DNA of 64,000 nucleotides from Leptasterias polaris (GCA_037783415.1 JAZGTN010000025.1:5270001-5334000), one strand, 5' to 3'; positions 43,011 to 54,224 are shown, counted from the stretch's first letter. Numbers and translations: made by a program. Notes: generated by a model not told the origin, from the sequence alone.

Positions 43011-43314
43011 CGAGACAATTATTTATCTCAAGTTGGTCTCGAGTTGTTTTTCTCGAACTTGAAAGAAGCTGTTTAATCGACGACAATAATAGCCAAGGAC
43101 TTACATTATTTAAATCATGAAAAAACACTACAAAAACCGATTCAGCGATTTAGGTGGTATTAGGTAAAACAAAACTTGATCTTTCTTGTCGTTTGTCTTA
43201 CCTTTAATTGAAAAGATGAACAAATCCACAAAAAGTACGTTCGACAACAACAACAGCTTCTTTCAAGTTCGAGAAAAACAACTCGAGACCAACTTGAGAT
43301 AAATAATTGTCTCG
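43011..43314. mobile_element. Perfect 62-bp inverted repeat enclosing a duplicated family J segment
   Basis: 43011-43072 (CGAGACAATTATTTATCTCA ... AGAAGCTGT) and 43253-43314 are exact reverse complements as far as I can compare by eye. Between them lies 43112-43255, identical to 42673-42816. No target duplication is evident outside. Confidence 0.8.
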
Positions 43315-43320
43315 TGTATA

Positions 43321-43437
43321 TACTCCCCAGGGAGCTGATATGGTTTCAGGATTGATAAAAATGGCTCAGTGACCAGGGGTAATAATATGCGCCTCGGAAT
43401 AGCCTAGCTAGATAGATGGCGCTTTATAAATGCTTGA

Positions 43438-43471
<34 letters not shown>

Positions 43472-43472
43472 T
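43321..43472 (+). mobile_element. LINE-like 3' tail with (ATT)n
   Basis: CCAGGGAGCTGATATGG, TAGATGGCGCTTTATAAATG and a TTGATATTATTATTATT microsatellite form a 3' tail type that I recall from echinoderm non-LTR elements. No coding part remains. Confidence 0.5.
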
Positions 43473-44705
43473 TAAAAAATCGAAGGCTGTGAATGCGATT
43501 GTGAAGCTTTGTATAGTATGAGGATAATAAAAACTTACTATTATTACTATTAGTAAATGTTTGGGTACAGGCATGTATGCTTATAATATGAATCTCTTCT
43601 GGGAGAAGTCGTTGCTCTGAAGAGAGCTGCTGTGCTCTTGATTCGAACTGTGCACTCTGTTCGTCTTGGGAAGAACTATTGTATAGATTGTTCTGAACCA
43701 TGATTTTGCTTATTATTGCGAGCGTCTTGCAGATTGTACCTGTAACTTTTCAGAAGCTTTGGTCGTGAAGGGAATAGGGATTGGCATTTTTCAGCATGTC
43801 TATAAATATGTGCGTGTATTTCAATTTGACATAAATACTTTAAACGAAAACATCTCTCAAGATATTTGACATTTGCATCCATATTTTTCAAAGATTACGG
43901 AAAGTAAACATTCCTATTTGAAAACCGTATGTATATATTTACATAAATGGATTTTCAATAGAAACCAAATACAAAATTTGTTTTTATACTGACTGCTGTA
44001 CCGAGGCTCAATACGACGTGCTTAAGCACAAGAAGTAGGTAAGCACAACAAAAGTAATAATAACCAACATGAGAGCAGCAGCCAAAACGCCTTGTCACGT
44101 GTACAATGTCTGACTGGTCCCCTGCCTATTTTAGCTAAAGAAGAGCCGTTGTAATTTATTATTCATTTTGCAGTAACACTGTGTGTAAATGATTTACTTT
44201 GCTGTGTATAAAAAACGTTCTTCAAGAACCTTATTTGCTTTTTATTTAACTTCTGTGAAGTAGTTTTCGGAATTTGGGAGACTACTTGGTTCAAAGGAGA
44301 ACAGTCCAACTTATGAGTACTACCGGGGACTAGGAAGTCAGCTGGGACTACTGCTTTTGCTTAGTGGATTGAGGGGACTTCTTGTTGTTTGCTTATAGAG
44401 CTCTAGAAAAGTTTGCCTTGGTTTACAATGTATTTTATAGTTTTGCATGAGTTTTTTTATACGTTTCCCATAGCAGCACAATCTGGTGTACCGTTTGACT
44501 TGTCAATTTAATGGTCAGTTAGCTTATACATTTAGAAGTTTTTTTGTTTTTTTGGAGATAGCTTTCATTGACTTCTGATTGTAATCTCAACCCATCTATC
44601 GACTCAGCCAAGTTCTTGGCAGACACTTTATGCCGCAGCTGCAAGAGACATCCTATGCGTAGAGAAAAATAAACGTTGCCGATATGGCCATTTTAACCTT
44701 GGATC
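43473..44705. other. Unassigned stretch
   Basis: The minus frames at 43408-43891 are low complexity or unrecognised. No repeat was found. Confidence 0.3.
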
Positions 44706-45012
44706 TTAAAGGTATTATACAGGATTGGTAGAGCTGACAAAATAGTCGCAGACAGTGTTCATGTTATGTGTGATCAACCATATACATCGAATAACAAACC
44801 TGTCAAAATTTGGGCATAATCCATTGTGTGAGACAGAAGAAAGTAGTTAAAATCATGCACAATTTTTAGCATGTAAACACATTGTCCTTGGTTTACAACC
44901 AAAATCAGCTGTTGCTTTTTTGAATAGGTTTTCACATATAGTTTTCTCGAGCTTGACTTCATTTAAAGGTACATATTTTACAGAAATAAATGGTTCTAGT
45001 ATGAACTTCTTA
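44706..45012 (-). repeat. Family D repeat, reverse copy
   Basis: AAAGGTATTATACAGGATTG, GTAGAGCTGACAAAATAGTC, TGTGATCAACCATA and GTTTTCTCGAGCTTGACTTC are the family landmarks in reverse order. Confidence 0.75.
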
Positions 45013-45664
45013 ATCAATCAGCTGTCAGACTATATTAAACAATGGTGTTTTTTCCTTACCAATCCAATATAAAAGCTTTAAGTAAAGGCTAAATGATGGG
45101 AAATCAATTTGTGTAAATGGAGTTACAAATCCAACAGAGCACGTTGCAAAGTAACGTAAGAAACAAATCAAATTGGGATGACAGCATTGACAGTGTGATT
45201 TCGAAGTAGAAAAATCGGTGAGAATTGTTAAGAACCGAAAAGGCACGTGTGGAAGTTGGCGACAATAATGTTGCACTGCAAAAAAAGAACACTTCCGATT
45301 TGCAGAGAGGATGTTGTCAATACTCGACATTTCATCGTTTTTTTTAATTTTCTTTTTTACGAAGCAACGATTTAGCCCCGCAGCCAAAATTACGTGTTGC
45401 TAGAAAATCACGTTGGAAGTTGAACTTTTTTTCAAACTATTGTTTCGGACACAGCTTTTCTTGTAAAGTTTTAGTTTGGAATTAAAGCTGAACTCTTCAG
45501 TCATAACGAACTGCCAGCATCATTTCAATTTTGCGAACATTTTTTGGTGAGTTATGAATTCCCAAACAAAATTGTTACATCATAAAACCCCCCTTTCCCC
45601 CCCAAAAAACAAAAAATATATAAAATAAAAAATTCACTCAGACCGCTGTGTACAAACCAGTGCA
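45013..45664. other. Unassigned stretch
   Basis: The 120-codon minus frame (45025-45387) shows no recognisable domain. A short C-rich and A-rich patch lies at about 45590-45625. Confidence 0.3.
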
Positions 45665-45989
45665 TTTAAAGGGACACACCGGTTACCCGTTTACGTAATT
45701 TAGTCATGTAGAATCAAAGACAATTATTTCTAGATGGTTTTACAAAATAAAATTATACAAAAATATAACGTAATTAACGAGAAATGACCGAAACAAACAA
45801 AAGCGGTCAAAGGTCACCGTATACGCTTTACCAGCCGTTGCAAGTGTCAAATTTACGGAATACATGTTGTGCAATATTGCGAGTAGACTGGTGCTCTGTT
45901 TATGTATGTGTTTTACTACGACAAGGCATGTGGATCCAGTCCACGTTATCCATCTGAAAGTGTGTAAAACAACGGACACGGAAACCAGT

Positions 45990-46110
45990 CAACTCGCCCC
46001 CCCCCCCCCCCCCCAGCAAACTCGCCAATTACAAAGTCACCAACTACAAAGTCGCCCCCTCACATACAAACTCGTCCCCTCTCAAAGTCGCCCCTCACAA
46101 AGGAATGTAA
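45990..46110 (+). repeat. Minisatellite of CAAAGTCGCC / CAAACTCGCC words plus poly-C
   Basis: About seven variants of ACAAAGTCGCCCCCTC, spaced 14-19 bp, start just after a C run of about 17 (46000-46015). Confidence 0.65.
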
Positions 46111-46134
46111 CAAATTGGTGTGATTGGACTCCAG

Positions 46135-46470
46135 TTCAGGGGAACGAAAGCTATCTTGAGGGAACAAAAGCTTTCTTGAGGGATCTGGGGAACAAAATCT
46201 CATTGCGAGAGAACGAAAGCGTATTTTGGGTGAACAAAAGTATATTTCGGGCAAAAAATTCAAAGTCGTATTTTGAGGAATCGAAAGCTTTTTTTTAGGG
46301 TACGAAATCTCCTTTCGAGGGAAAGAAAGCATATTTTAGGGAAGGAAAGTATATTTCTTGCGAACAAAATCATATTTTGAGGAAACGAATGCGTATCTTC
46401 AGGGAACGAAAGCGTATTTCTTGGGAACTTAATTGTAGTTCGGGGGAAAGAAAGCGTGTTCAAGGGAACG
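46135..46470 (+). repeat. Minisatellite, about 22-24-bp unit, roughly 14 copies
   Basis: The unit is about GGGAACGAAAGCGTATTTTGA with frequent single changes. On the minus strand it reads as Leu-Ser-Phe-Pro-Arg-Asn-Thr repeats in a 67-codon frame, which I treat as incidental. Confidence 0.7.
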
Positions 46471-46682
46471 AGAACCTATTTTCTAGAAATAATCTATTTC
46501 GTTACCTAGAAAAACACACTGCGTTCACAAAATGAAAAATAATATTTTGTGACACAAAATTATATTTTCATAGAATTTAATAATATTTTGAGGAAACGAA
46601 ATGATTTTGTTGTAATAGAATGCAATAGAAATTTCGATTGAGTTTTTTTTTGTCCACCTTTTAATTTTTAATTTCTTTTTCG

Positions 46683-46735
46683 TCCCGTCAGGGGCTCCGT
46701 TTTTTATTTTTTTTTTTTGGGGGGGGGCTCGTTTT
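46683..46735 (-). repeat. Family G terminal fragment
   Basis: CCCGTCAGGGGCTCCGTTTT matches the ends of 25698-25930. A G-rich run follows. Confidence 0.45.
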
Positions 46736-47535
46736 TTGGAATTGTTTGTCACAAATTTTGTTTAAACTAATTGTACCGTCAATATAAAAGTGGTTTTTCT
46801 ATGTATTAACATAAATCTTATTCAATTACCAAGAAATTCGGTACAAATCGGGTCAGGGAACGTACACAGAACATTGAAAAGTTGCAATTTTGAAACAACG
46901 GATGCGATTAGCGAGGTGTACCGACTAGCAAACCCGCAATAACAACGTAGTTGGTGGTCTGGCTCCCCACCCCTCCCACATGTTCGTGAGCTTCCAGGTA
47001 CAGCTATCTCCTGGCTAGTGGGTTTACGTCGCGCATAGCACGGCCGAGATACTCTGCTCGCAAGAGACACGACTGCCCCTGTGTTACGTGTGTAGTCCCC
47101 ACGCTGTGCACTGTAAGACACGCATGGTTGCTCGGACTCTCTGAAATAAAATCTTACGTTCGACTTTTTTGTATTATTTACAACTTTGTATCCATAATTT
47201 GAATAAGTATTTTTGTGTGTCAAATACTCATGAATTCTTGTTAAAAAACAGAGTTGAATTCGGTGCAGTAATTAATTTTTATACGACTGGAAGTAAACCT
47301 AACTCCGAAGATCACGAGGGTTATGCGAACCAAAAAAGTGGTTCGGATAACCCATGTGACCTTCGTTTTTTGAAAAATGCTCAAAAACGACCAAAATTGA
47401 TGGTTTCTTTTAGGAACCGTTCTTCTCCATTCCTGGAAGACCTTTGGAGTCATGTTTTAGTCTATTTTGTAGCCAAAATAGCCCAACGAAGCCGGTGTGT
47501 CCCTTTAAGGTTTGTCACTTCGTAAATATCGCCAA

Positions 47536-47770
47536 TAGACCCATCGCACAACGCGCAGCGCACTTGCACGCATCTCCTGCCCGCCATTTTGGGTGTCAAA
47601 ACGTGCACAAAAGGATGGTACATATGTTTACGCACCTCCGAACAATGCGCGTCTACCTTTTTTTTTTTTTTTTTGGGGGGGAGTCCATTCCTTTTGTGCA
47701 CGTTTTGACACCCAAAATGGCGGACAGGAGACGCGCGTGTATGTGCGCTGCGCGTTATGCAATGGGTCTA
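47536..47770. mobile_element. Foldback MITE with TAGACCCAT ends
   Basis: The left arm 47536-47619 (TAGACCCATCGCACAACGCG ... ACGTGCACAAAAGG) and the right arm 47684-47770 (CCTTTTGTGCACGTTTTGAC ... ATGGGTCTA) are inverted repeats. The loop holds a poly-T/poly-G run. Both arms contain the ACCCAAAATGGCGG word. It starts only about 26 bp after the TIR at 47508. Confidence 0.75.
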
Positions 47771-47854
47771 TAACCGGTTTCGTCACTTCGTAAAAGCCCA
47801 ACATTCAAACCACGTTGGCACTATGCCTGCGATATGTATTCTATAGCATTTAAG

Positions 47855-48025
47855 TGAGTTTGACCAGTCAGTCAGTATGACCTGGATTTTGTTTCCAAAT
47901 GACACTAGAAATGGGTCAAAGTGACGCAGAAACGAGTTAAAATCCCCTTTATAGCCACCATTCGGGTCGGACTGACCAATAAATGGGTCCTGGGACCCGG
48001 ATCCGGGAGTTTTTAGAGTGCAGCT
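47855..48025. mobile_element. Family F MITE copy
   Basis: GTCAGTATGACCTGGATT, GAAATGGGTCAAAGTGACG, GGGTCGGACTGACC and a right end GGATCCGGGAGTTTTTAGAG fit the family. Confidence 0.6.
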
Positions 48026-48184
48026 TGTGATTGCGACTACACATACCCTTATTAGCTCTCCTATCATGCCTAGGTGTGTTGTTTACCCGTCCAGGTATTT
48101 CGGGTTGATTTAACCATATTTGTTTGCTTAAGTTTTTTAATTTGGTTTTATCTACCATTGACAATTGATTTACCGATGTTTTAC

Positions 48185-48640
48185 ACAAAGGATACTGTCA
48201 GAGTTTTGTCCTGTCCCCTTCTAACAAAATCAACGACCCCCTGTTAATTGACACACCCTCTAGGACATGTGGCATGGACCAGCTCAAGATATCATGGCGT
48301 ATGAACTGACCAGGGCCCAATTTCATGGCTCTGCTTACCGTAAGCAAAGAATCGGCGCTTACGGAAACAGGGAATTCCGCGCTTACGTCAAGGGTATTTC
48401 ACGGGTTTAGCAGGGAATTTTTGCTTTCACGCTTGCGTAGTCCACGTTACTAGGCATTCTACGCTTACACAGCTAGCGCAGAAATTCGGCGCTTCTCGGT
48501 AAGTGGAAAATGGTGATCGCAAGCTGAAATCGGCGGTAAGCAGAGCCATGAAGTTTGGCCCTTTGTGTACGATGTGGTTAACACAATTGTAAATTTAAAA
48601 TACGCCAGCACGTGCCGACAGCGGCCCTCACTGCATCCAG
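48185..48640 (+). repeat. Paralogous segment, occupied by a TIR element
   Basis: 48230-48311 and 48565-48640 together match 61890-62050. They share CTGTTAATTGACAC, GTGGCATGG, ATATCATGGC, GTGTACxATGTGGTTAA and CGGCCCTC. The 48312-48562 element splits this copy. Confidence 0.7.
48312..48562. mobile_element. TIR element with AGGGCCCAATTTCATGG end
   Basis: AGGGCCCAATTTCATGGCTC at the left and GAGCCATGAAGTTTGGCCCT at the right are inverted repeats, with CTGCTTACC/GGTAAGCAG just inside and several GCTTACG words in the body. It is about 251 bp. I recall elements with this terminus from several deuterostome genomes. Confidence 0.8.
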
Positions 48641-48822
48641 GGTTTTAAAAAGAAGCATGTAAACTAGCTTGGTCGATGTCCTTGTTCTATAGTATAAGCA
48701 ATCCAGACATCTATTAACAACGACCTGATTGTTACGCGATTTTTTCCGGAAACTGCTGATGGAATACATTATGAAGAACTAAAAGGATTAATTTTGATAA
48801 GAATATAACTAATTTCCGACCG

Positions 48823-48850
48823 TGGGGGGGGTGGGGGGGGGGGGGGGGGT
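48823..48850 (+). repeat. Poly-G tract
   Basis: An almost pure G run of about 27 bases with one T. Confidence 0.8.
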
Positions 48851-48994
48851 GTGGCGTTCATCGATCGGTAACTAGCTGTACAGCGCAAATGCAAACATCA
48901 AATGTTTGCGTATACTCAGTTGGTACGCTACAACAGCATTCGGCGATATTTGATTATAGACCAAAATATTGGTCCAGCCCTTTCCCGTTTAAAT

Positions 48995-49065
48995 CAAAAG
49001 ACTCTGCAAGTCTTGCATGTTTTCGATCTTCCGGGACCAATTGGTTATTATGTTAAGACGATTAT
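48995..49065 (+). repeat. Family C terminal fragment
   Basis: AAAGACTCTGCAAGTCTTGC followed by TTCGATCTTCCGGGACCAAT parallels the end of family C. Confidence 0.5.
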
Positions 49066-49444
49066 GTTTCTTCAAACAGTTTAATGTAGTTTATGGCTAA
49101 ACAAATAAAATTATATTGTTGGGAAAGTAAAATCTATAGCGATGGAATAATAAGAAAGTAAAATTAATTAAACATAACAAGAAACACAACCAGAGAATGA
49201 GATTTGACCTACGTTTCCGGTTACTAAGTGTTTAAGAATGTTTCCTAATTGACGTTCATGTTACCAATAAACATTTGCAGCTTTTATGGTCATTAATTTT
49301 TGGAGTCAATACTGAAGATGTACCCTCCCTTTAACACACGTGTCGAACTTAAGTTACACCAAGGAGTAGTTATTGCTCTTTTAAAGCACTCTAAAATGGA
49401 CAAGTAACCTAGCAGGACTCGAGCCAAGACCCTACACAATACAC
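49066..49444. other. Unassigned stretch
   Basis: A reverse B-box-like CAGGACTCGAGCCAAGACC lies at about 49413-49431. Nothing else. Confidence 0.35.
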
Positions 49445-49596
49445 CGATCCATTAAGCCACGCCCATTTCTCATTGACCAATCTCAACCGCGAAATCTGAT
49501 CACCATTTGAGCCGTTTGGTGATCTTTGCACTAATGGTGATCGGGTTTCGCGGCTGTGATTGGTCAACTCGTAATGAGGCGGGGCTTAATGGATCG
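49445..49596. mobile_element. Foldback MITE, about 60-bp arms
   Basis: CGATCCATTAAGCCACGCCC at the left and GGCGGGGCTTAATGGATCG at the right, with inner TGACCAATCTCAACCGCGAAA and TTTCGCGGCTGTGATTGGTCA, form arms. GTGATC/GATCACC words lie around a short centre. Confidence 0.75.
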
Positions 49597-50904
49597 ATCT
49601 ATTACAGCCGATCCCAGGCCACCTCCACTGGGTGAAGCTCTTGCGCGGATATTCGTTGTTGCGTCTAATATTTGTTATATTAGCAATATTATCGGTTGGG
49701 ATTCAAACCTAGCTCAGGTACTCGACCCAATCACTTAACCCCTTTTGCTTGGGAGCAAGGGGACAGTCAGAGGGAGCCCCTTCAGGGCTCGGGTAATTTG
49801 CATCAATCGATGGGATTTAATAGGATGGATAAACTGTGCACAAATGATTTGGTGCTTTTGCTGTCAATCCAACCAGACACTCGGTCAGGACCCGAACATT
49901 GAACCAGTCTTGTGTCCAAAAGTTTAACAACCTAAACTAGGACAGACAGAGCAGATGGATGTCCTTCAGAGGTTGAATTGATTTTCACAAGTCGATATGA
50001 TAGTACTTAATTGGGTAGACGGTTTAACTTTGAAGCACAGTTCTTTTAAGGGATACAGATCCCCATGGGGCACTAGATCCCCATGGGGCACTTGACCAAT
50101 GGTGACGAGAATCACGCGAGTTGCCGCAATGGCATTTACTCCAATTCGTGGGCGTCCTTACCCAATCTAAGGAAGAATACTAGGCATTTTGCACTTCTAC
50201 TGGGCCATGTGATATGATATCTTCGTAATTAATTTTACCATAAAAGGAAAATATAAATAGTAAGAATAGTTGCATATTAGGCCCCCAAAAAAATAAATAA
50301 AAATAAAAACAAGAAGAAAAAGGAAATTGTGTTTTTCCTCGCCCGACCGAACATCTTTTGCGTCGTTACCGATTTTGATTTTGTTTAATTACATTTTTTT
50401 ATAGAAATTTCACTAAAAAATCTCAAAACAAAATTGTCGAAAACTTTTGAAACAGGAACATACTATTAGCTGAATATAAAGCAATTTAATAAACCACGGT
50501 GTTTATACAATATACAACAAATTAACAAAAATGTAAACAAGCAAACACTGGCAAATATCCTTACGAAAAATTTAAGAAACATTTTTTGTGTGTTACACTT
50601 GTGTTCGGTACCATCTGAACTGGCAAAACTGGACTTAATAATAATGATACCAACAATATCCATATATTTATAAAAACGAAAACAAAATCGACCTACCGAC
50701 CTTACCCTTTGAGGACTCTCAATGGACAAACCATCAACGTTTTAACCTTAGCTTTTGAACAGGCGTCCACAGGAGAACAAATAACGTAATTAGTTTGGAA
50801 ACCTCTCTCTCCTCAAAGGTTGATCCCCAGTTAGTTTAATGCCTTCCCTCTACGTTGGGTTATTAAAAGGTTATGGTTTGATGGAGATATACAGAAACAA
50901 CGTG
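49597..50904. other. Unassigned stretch; one short tandem
   Basis: AGATCCCCATGGGGCACT is repeated twice at about 50057-50093. No coding feature. Confidence 0.4.
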
Positions 50905-51262
50905 GTTTAATTTTAGTCCGAAAGCTTACTGATTATGAAGTTTCTAATAAAACCAGTTTCCTCCTCAGAATTGAAACCATTATTCGAGAAAACTGTATCT
51001 GAAAACCTAAAAGAAGCAGCAGCTGACTTCGGTTGTTACAACAACAATAAATTATGTGTTTACATGCTGAAAATTGTGCACTGGTTTTACAATTATTTAC
51101 TCCTGACTCACACAACGAGTTAAGCCAAAATTATCACAGGTTTGATCTTTTTCATGTTATGAAATAGTCGCAGACAGTGTTCATAATTATGGTTGATCAC
51201 ACTAATTATGAACACTGTCTGCGACTATTTCATCATCTCTACCAATCCTGCATTATACCTTT
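50905..51262 (+). repeat. Family D repeat with a perfect palindromic end
   Basis: CGAAAGCTTACTGATTATG, GAGAAAACTGTATCTGAAAA, GTTTACATGCTGAAAATTG and ATCCTGCATTATACCTTT are landmarks. The end segment is present both forward and inverted (51159-51233). Confidence 0.75.
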
Positions 51263-52769
51263 AAATTTATGTCATTGTAAAGGAACTCTCGAATCAGGTG
51301 CGATGCATCACGGCTATTCACTTCTAAACTGTGTCCACACCCCTGTCAACGAAAAAGCTCAAAGTCTGAGTGAAATAAAATCAACTTCTGTCATAAGAGT
51401 GACCTTTGAACAAAAGTAGATTCAATTACACACAGATGTTTAATTGTTAATCTTTGAGCCGGAAGCAGCATGGGATGAGTATTTACTTACATAATGTGAT
51501 TGCGGACGTTTTAGTAATTATACGGACGTTTAAGTAAATATAAATTAATGGCTGATGTTTATCAACCATGAATCATTGTTACTGTGACAGGCATGACATA
51601 GTTATTCATAGTATATTTTGTTTTACCTAATAATATTATATTCATTGATACTCATTTATTTATTTTTATTTGTAATATTCCAAACGGCCGGCAGGAACAG
51701 TGAGTGAGCGATGCTTATTATTGCACATTTTCATAAATGTGATGATGTAACAAATCGATTGTATTAATTCAATGATTGATTATACCGAATCTCCCATAGT
51801 TTAAGTTGGAATGCTTTATTACGTAATTGAATACCTTTTTAAATATCTTTAGCAGTATAAAACCCATTGGGCACACACCCTTGTGGTCTGTCGTCCAGAA
51901 GCGTGTGTGTCAGGTTGGGTGACTGTGTACATGTTCAATTGCTTTACCGTTGAGTGTTTGGTCTCATACCAAAGTGGGAGATTCGGCAACCCTTGTAAAT
52001 AATGTAGCAACTTAATACATTATCTGAACACGGAGATTGGGCCTGAATGTGTAACTTCTTATGTTCATGTTGGTCAACACGATCCCGCGGATGGTTGGAA
52101 GAACCACAACCATCACATAAAATAAAGAAAACATTAACATGCATAAGAATAAGACAACATCCACAAATTTTGAAGAAAAAATAAACGAAGAAGAAGATGA
52201 TATAGCATCCTTGTTGTATGTATTTGGTAACTTTTAAACCATTATTCTGCAAATGGTTCTTGTCTTTTTATCTAGTATTGTTTTTGTTCTTGCGCTTTTC
52301 TATAGTCTGAGTTTTCCAGTTTTAGAATCTAAACGTCATAATGAAACAACTGACGAATTCAGCCTCATGATTATTAATACATTATACTGTAAATATTATA
52401 GGCTACATAATAATTATAATACCATAATTCAGCTGGGCTGTGGCAGTAATACTATATTATGAGATAAATTCTGCCAGACTGTGACTTAATGATGCAGCAA
52501 ATAACCTGTCTCCGTGGAAATTGTTCTGCTTGCACTAGCGTGGCTAAGAGATAGTTTGAAGAGGAGAATGATGTACGATCAGGTGTGTACTCAGTGACGA
52601 TCCCATTGAAGTATGATGGAGCCTTGAATGATAGCGGTACAGTCTAAATATTGAAAGTGTAGACGTTTTTTTCACTGATAGCTAAATTACTTAACGTAGG
52701 CCTACTTCTTATAGCATGGTTTATTTATTTGATTCACAAAAAACGAAATGCTGTCACTAGCAGGGCATA
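51263..52769. other. Unassigned stretch
   Basis: The minus frame 51944-52252 (102 codons) and plus frame 52253-52462 show no recognised domain. No repeat was found. Confidence 0.3.
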
Positions 52770-53050
52770 CTTTGATAATTGTCAAAGACCAGTATCTACA
52801 CTTGGCTCAGTGGTTTCTTTCCCTGCCTTTCACCTCTGTGGACCCTGGTTCGAATCCCAACTCAGACCGGGGCCATGCATGTGGATTGTGCTTTCAGTCT
52901 CTGATTGTGCGGGTCTTCCCCATTGGGGGTTTCCTCCCACATCTGAAACTTAACATTTATTCTCTGCTACTATTCATCTTATTATAAGCGCTAGTTGTGC
53001 TGTTGGATGTGTCATATATAAATATTAGATAATGGATAAACATTCATTAA
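52770..53050 (+). mobile_element. SINE family M fused to a family E end
   Basis: At 52770-52803, ACTTTGATAATTGTCAAAGA and CCAGTATCTACACTTGG are the reversed end of family E. From 52803, GGCTCAGTGG (A box), GGTTCGAATCC (B box, about 52847) and CCTCCCACATCTGAAAC are SINE family M. It ends in an ATAAATA-rich tail. Confidence 0.6.
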
Positions 53051-53609
53051 ATAAATCCCAAATAAATATAACGGCGATAGTGCCATCCATCAATATGTAT
53101 GCATCTTGTGTTTCGTCGGTGGTGCCATTGCCAATGTTTTTGCATTAAAAACTGTTTTCTGTTCTTTATTTACATTATCCGTAATTAGATTTGTAATTTG
53201 AGTGAACTTAATACCAAGGTGATTAATAATGCAATGTGTTTAAGAAAGCTCTTTATTAAATATTTAGGCTTGGTCAAGTTCAGATTGCAAGCTTTTTCCT
53301 ACCCTAGTAGTGTGACAGGGTGAAATAGTCTCAGGGTAACTATCGCCGAGACCCATTGAGATGAAGAGTCAGGTCAAAATTGGTGGAGCTGCATCTTTTG
53401 CAATATAAAACAAGTTATAATGCCTAGTTTTTTAATATAGCGCTCAGTATTTTTCCTACAAGGTATGCAGAGATACGTTTTGTATGAGACCTATTCATTT
53501 ACATATAGCACCATGTAATGGTTTACAAGGTGCCGTGGCGCAATATGCAGCCAACCAATCAAACCATAAACACCGAGGCGAACCCCTTCTCTTTGCGACA
53601 AGTGAACTG
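53051..53609. other. Unassigned stretch
   Basis: Nothing supported. Confidence 0.3.
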
Positions 53610-53700
53610 GGTTCTTGTGCATTACTTACGGCTTTACGTCCCACCTGAAGGACGCAGCAATAATGGTTAAGCGTCTTGCTTAAAACCATAGGGAGAGACG
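53610..53700 (-). mobile_element. SINE body, reverse copy
   Basis: TTACGGCTTTACGTCCCACC and AATGGTTAAGCGTCTTGCTT are the reverse complement of the SINE body seen at 16695-16735 and 26501-26545. Confidence 0.6.
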
Positions 53701-54224
53701 TTGGCAGGCGCGCCTGTCACAAGTCAAGAAAAACATAAACAGCACCCACGTGGTAAATCCCAGCCATGCTATATTCCATGATATCCTCCCCTGACACACA
53801 GTCTAGAAGGTGTGTCAAACAACAGGGGTCGGTGACTTGGGTCAGAGGGGCTGAGAAAAAAATCATATATAAAAAAACCTCCTATTGCGCCTGTGCATTA
53901 GTTTGTACACAAAGCAATGGCCGCCTGGTTAATGTCGATGGCACCGAAGTCACGCTCGTGGTCGCCCAAAGTCCTGGACCCATTGAGTTGATTGAAAACA
54001 TCTGTTCCCCAACTAGCTGTGAGTCCTTTGATGTCTTGCCATCATTTCTGCGGTTAGAAAATGGGAGATAAGCCCTTGCAAGCCCTCTTAAGTGATTTAT
54101 TACGTGTGACAGTCACGACTGCCAACCAGTCCAATATATGTTTGGCTGAAACAGGTGCCTCCCTTGGGTTAACTTTGGGGATTTACTCCAACATATATAT
54201 GACCAAAACGACTTACATTCGGTA
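53701..54224. other. Unassigned stretch with one open frame
   Basis: A 101-codon plus frame (53766-54071) has fairly protein-like composition in its second half (NGRLVNVDGTEVTLVV). It is not recognised and has no obvious promoter or splice context. Confidence 0.3.

Larger units (their letters stand above)
45665..47510. mobile_element. TIR element with TTTAAAGGGACACACCGG ends, about 1.85 kb
   Basis: TTTAAAGGGACACACCGG at 45665-45682 is mirrored by CCGGTGTGTCCCTTTAA at 47492-47508. Inside are two minisatellites, a poly-C run and a more GC-rich segment with a 133-codon minus frame (46822-47223). That frame has no transposase motif I can see. I infer one non-autonomous element, but only about 17 bp of terminal repeat supports it. 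Confidence 0.5.

Noticed and set aside
46135..46470. Repetitive Leu-Ser-Phe-Pro protein frame
   Set aside because: It is the translation of a 22-24-bp minisatellite whose period is not kept in frame throughout.
46822..47223. 133-codon minus-strand frame inside the 1.85-kb TIR element
   Set aside because: Composition follows a locally GC-rich segment; no transposase motif or homologous domain recognised.
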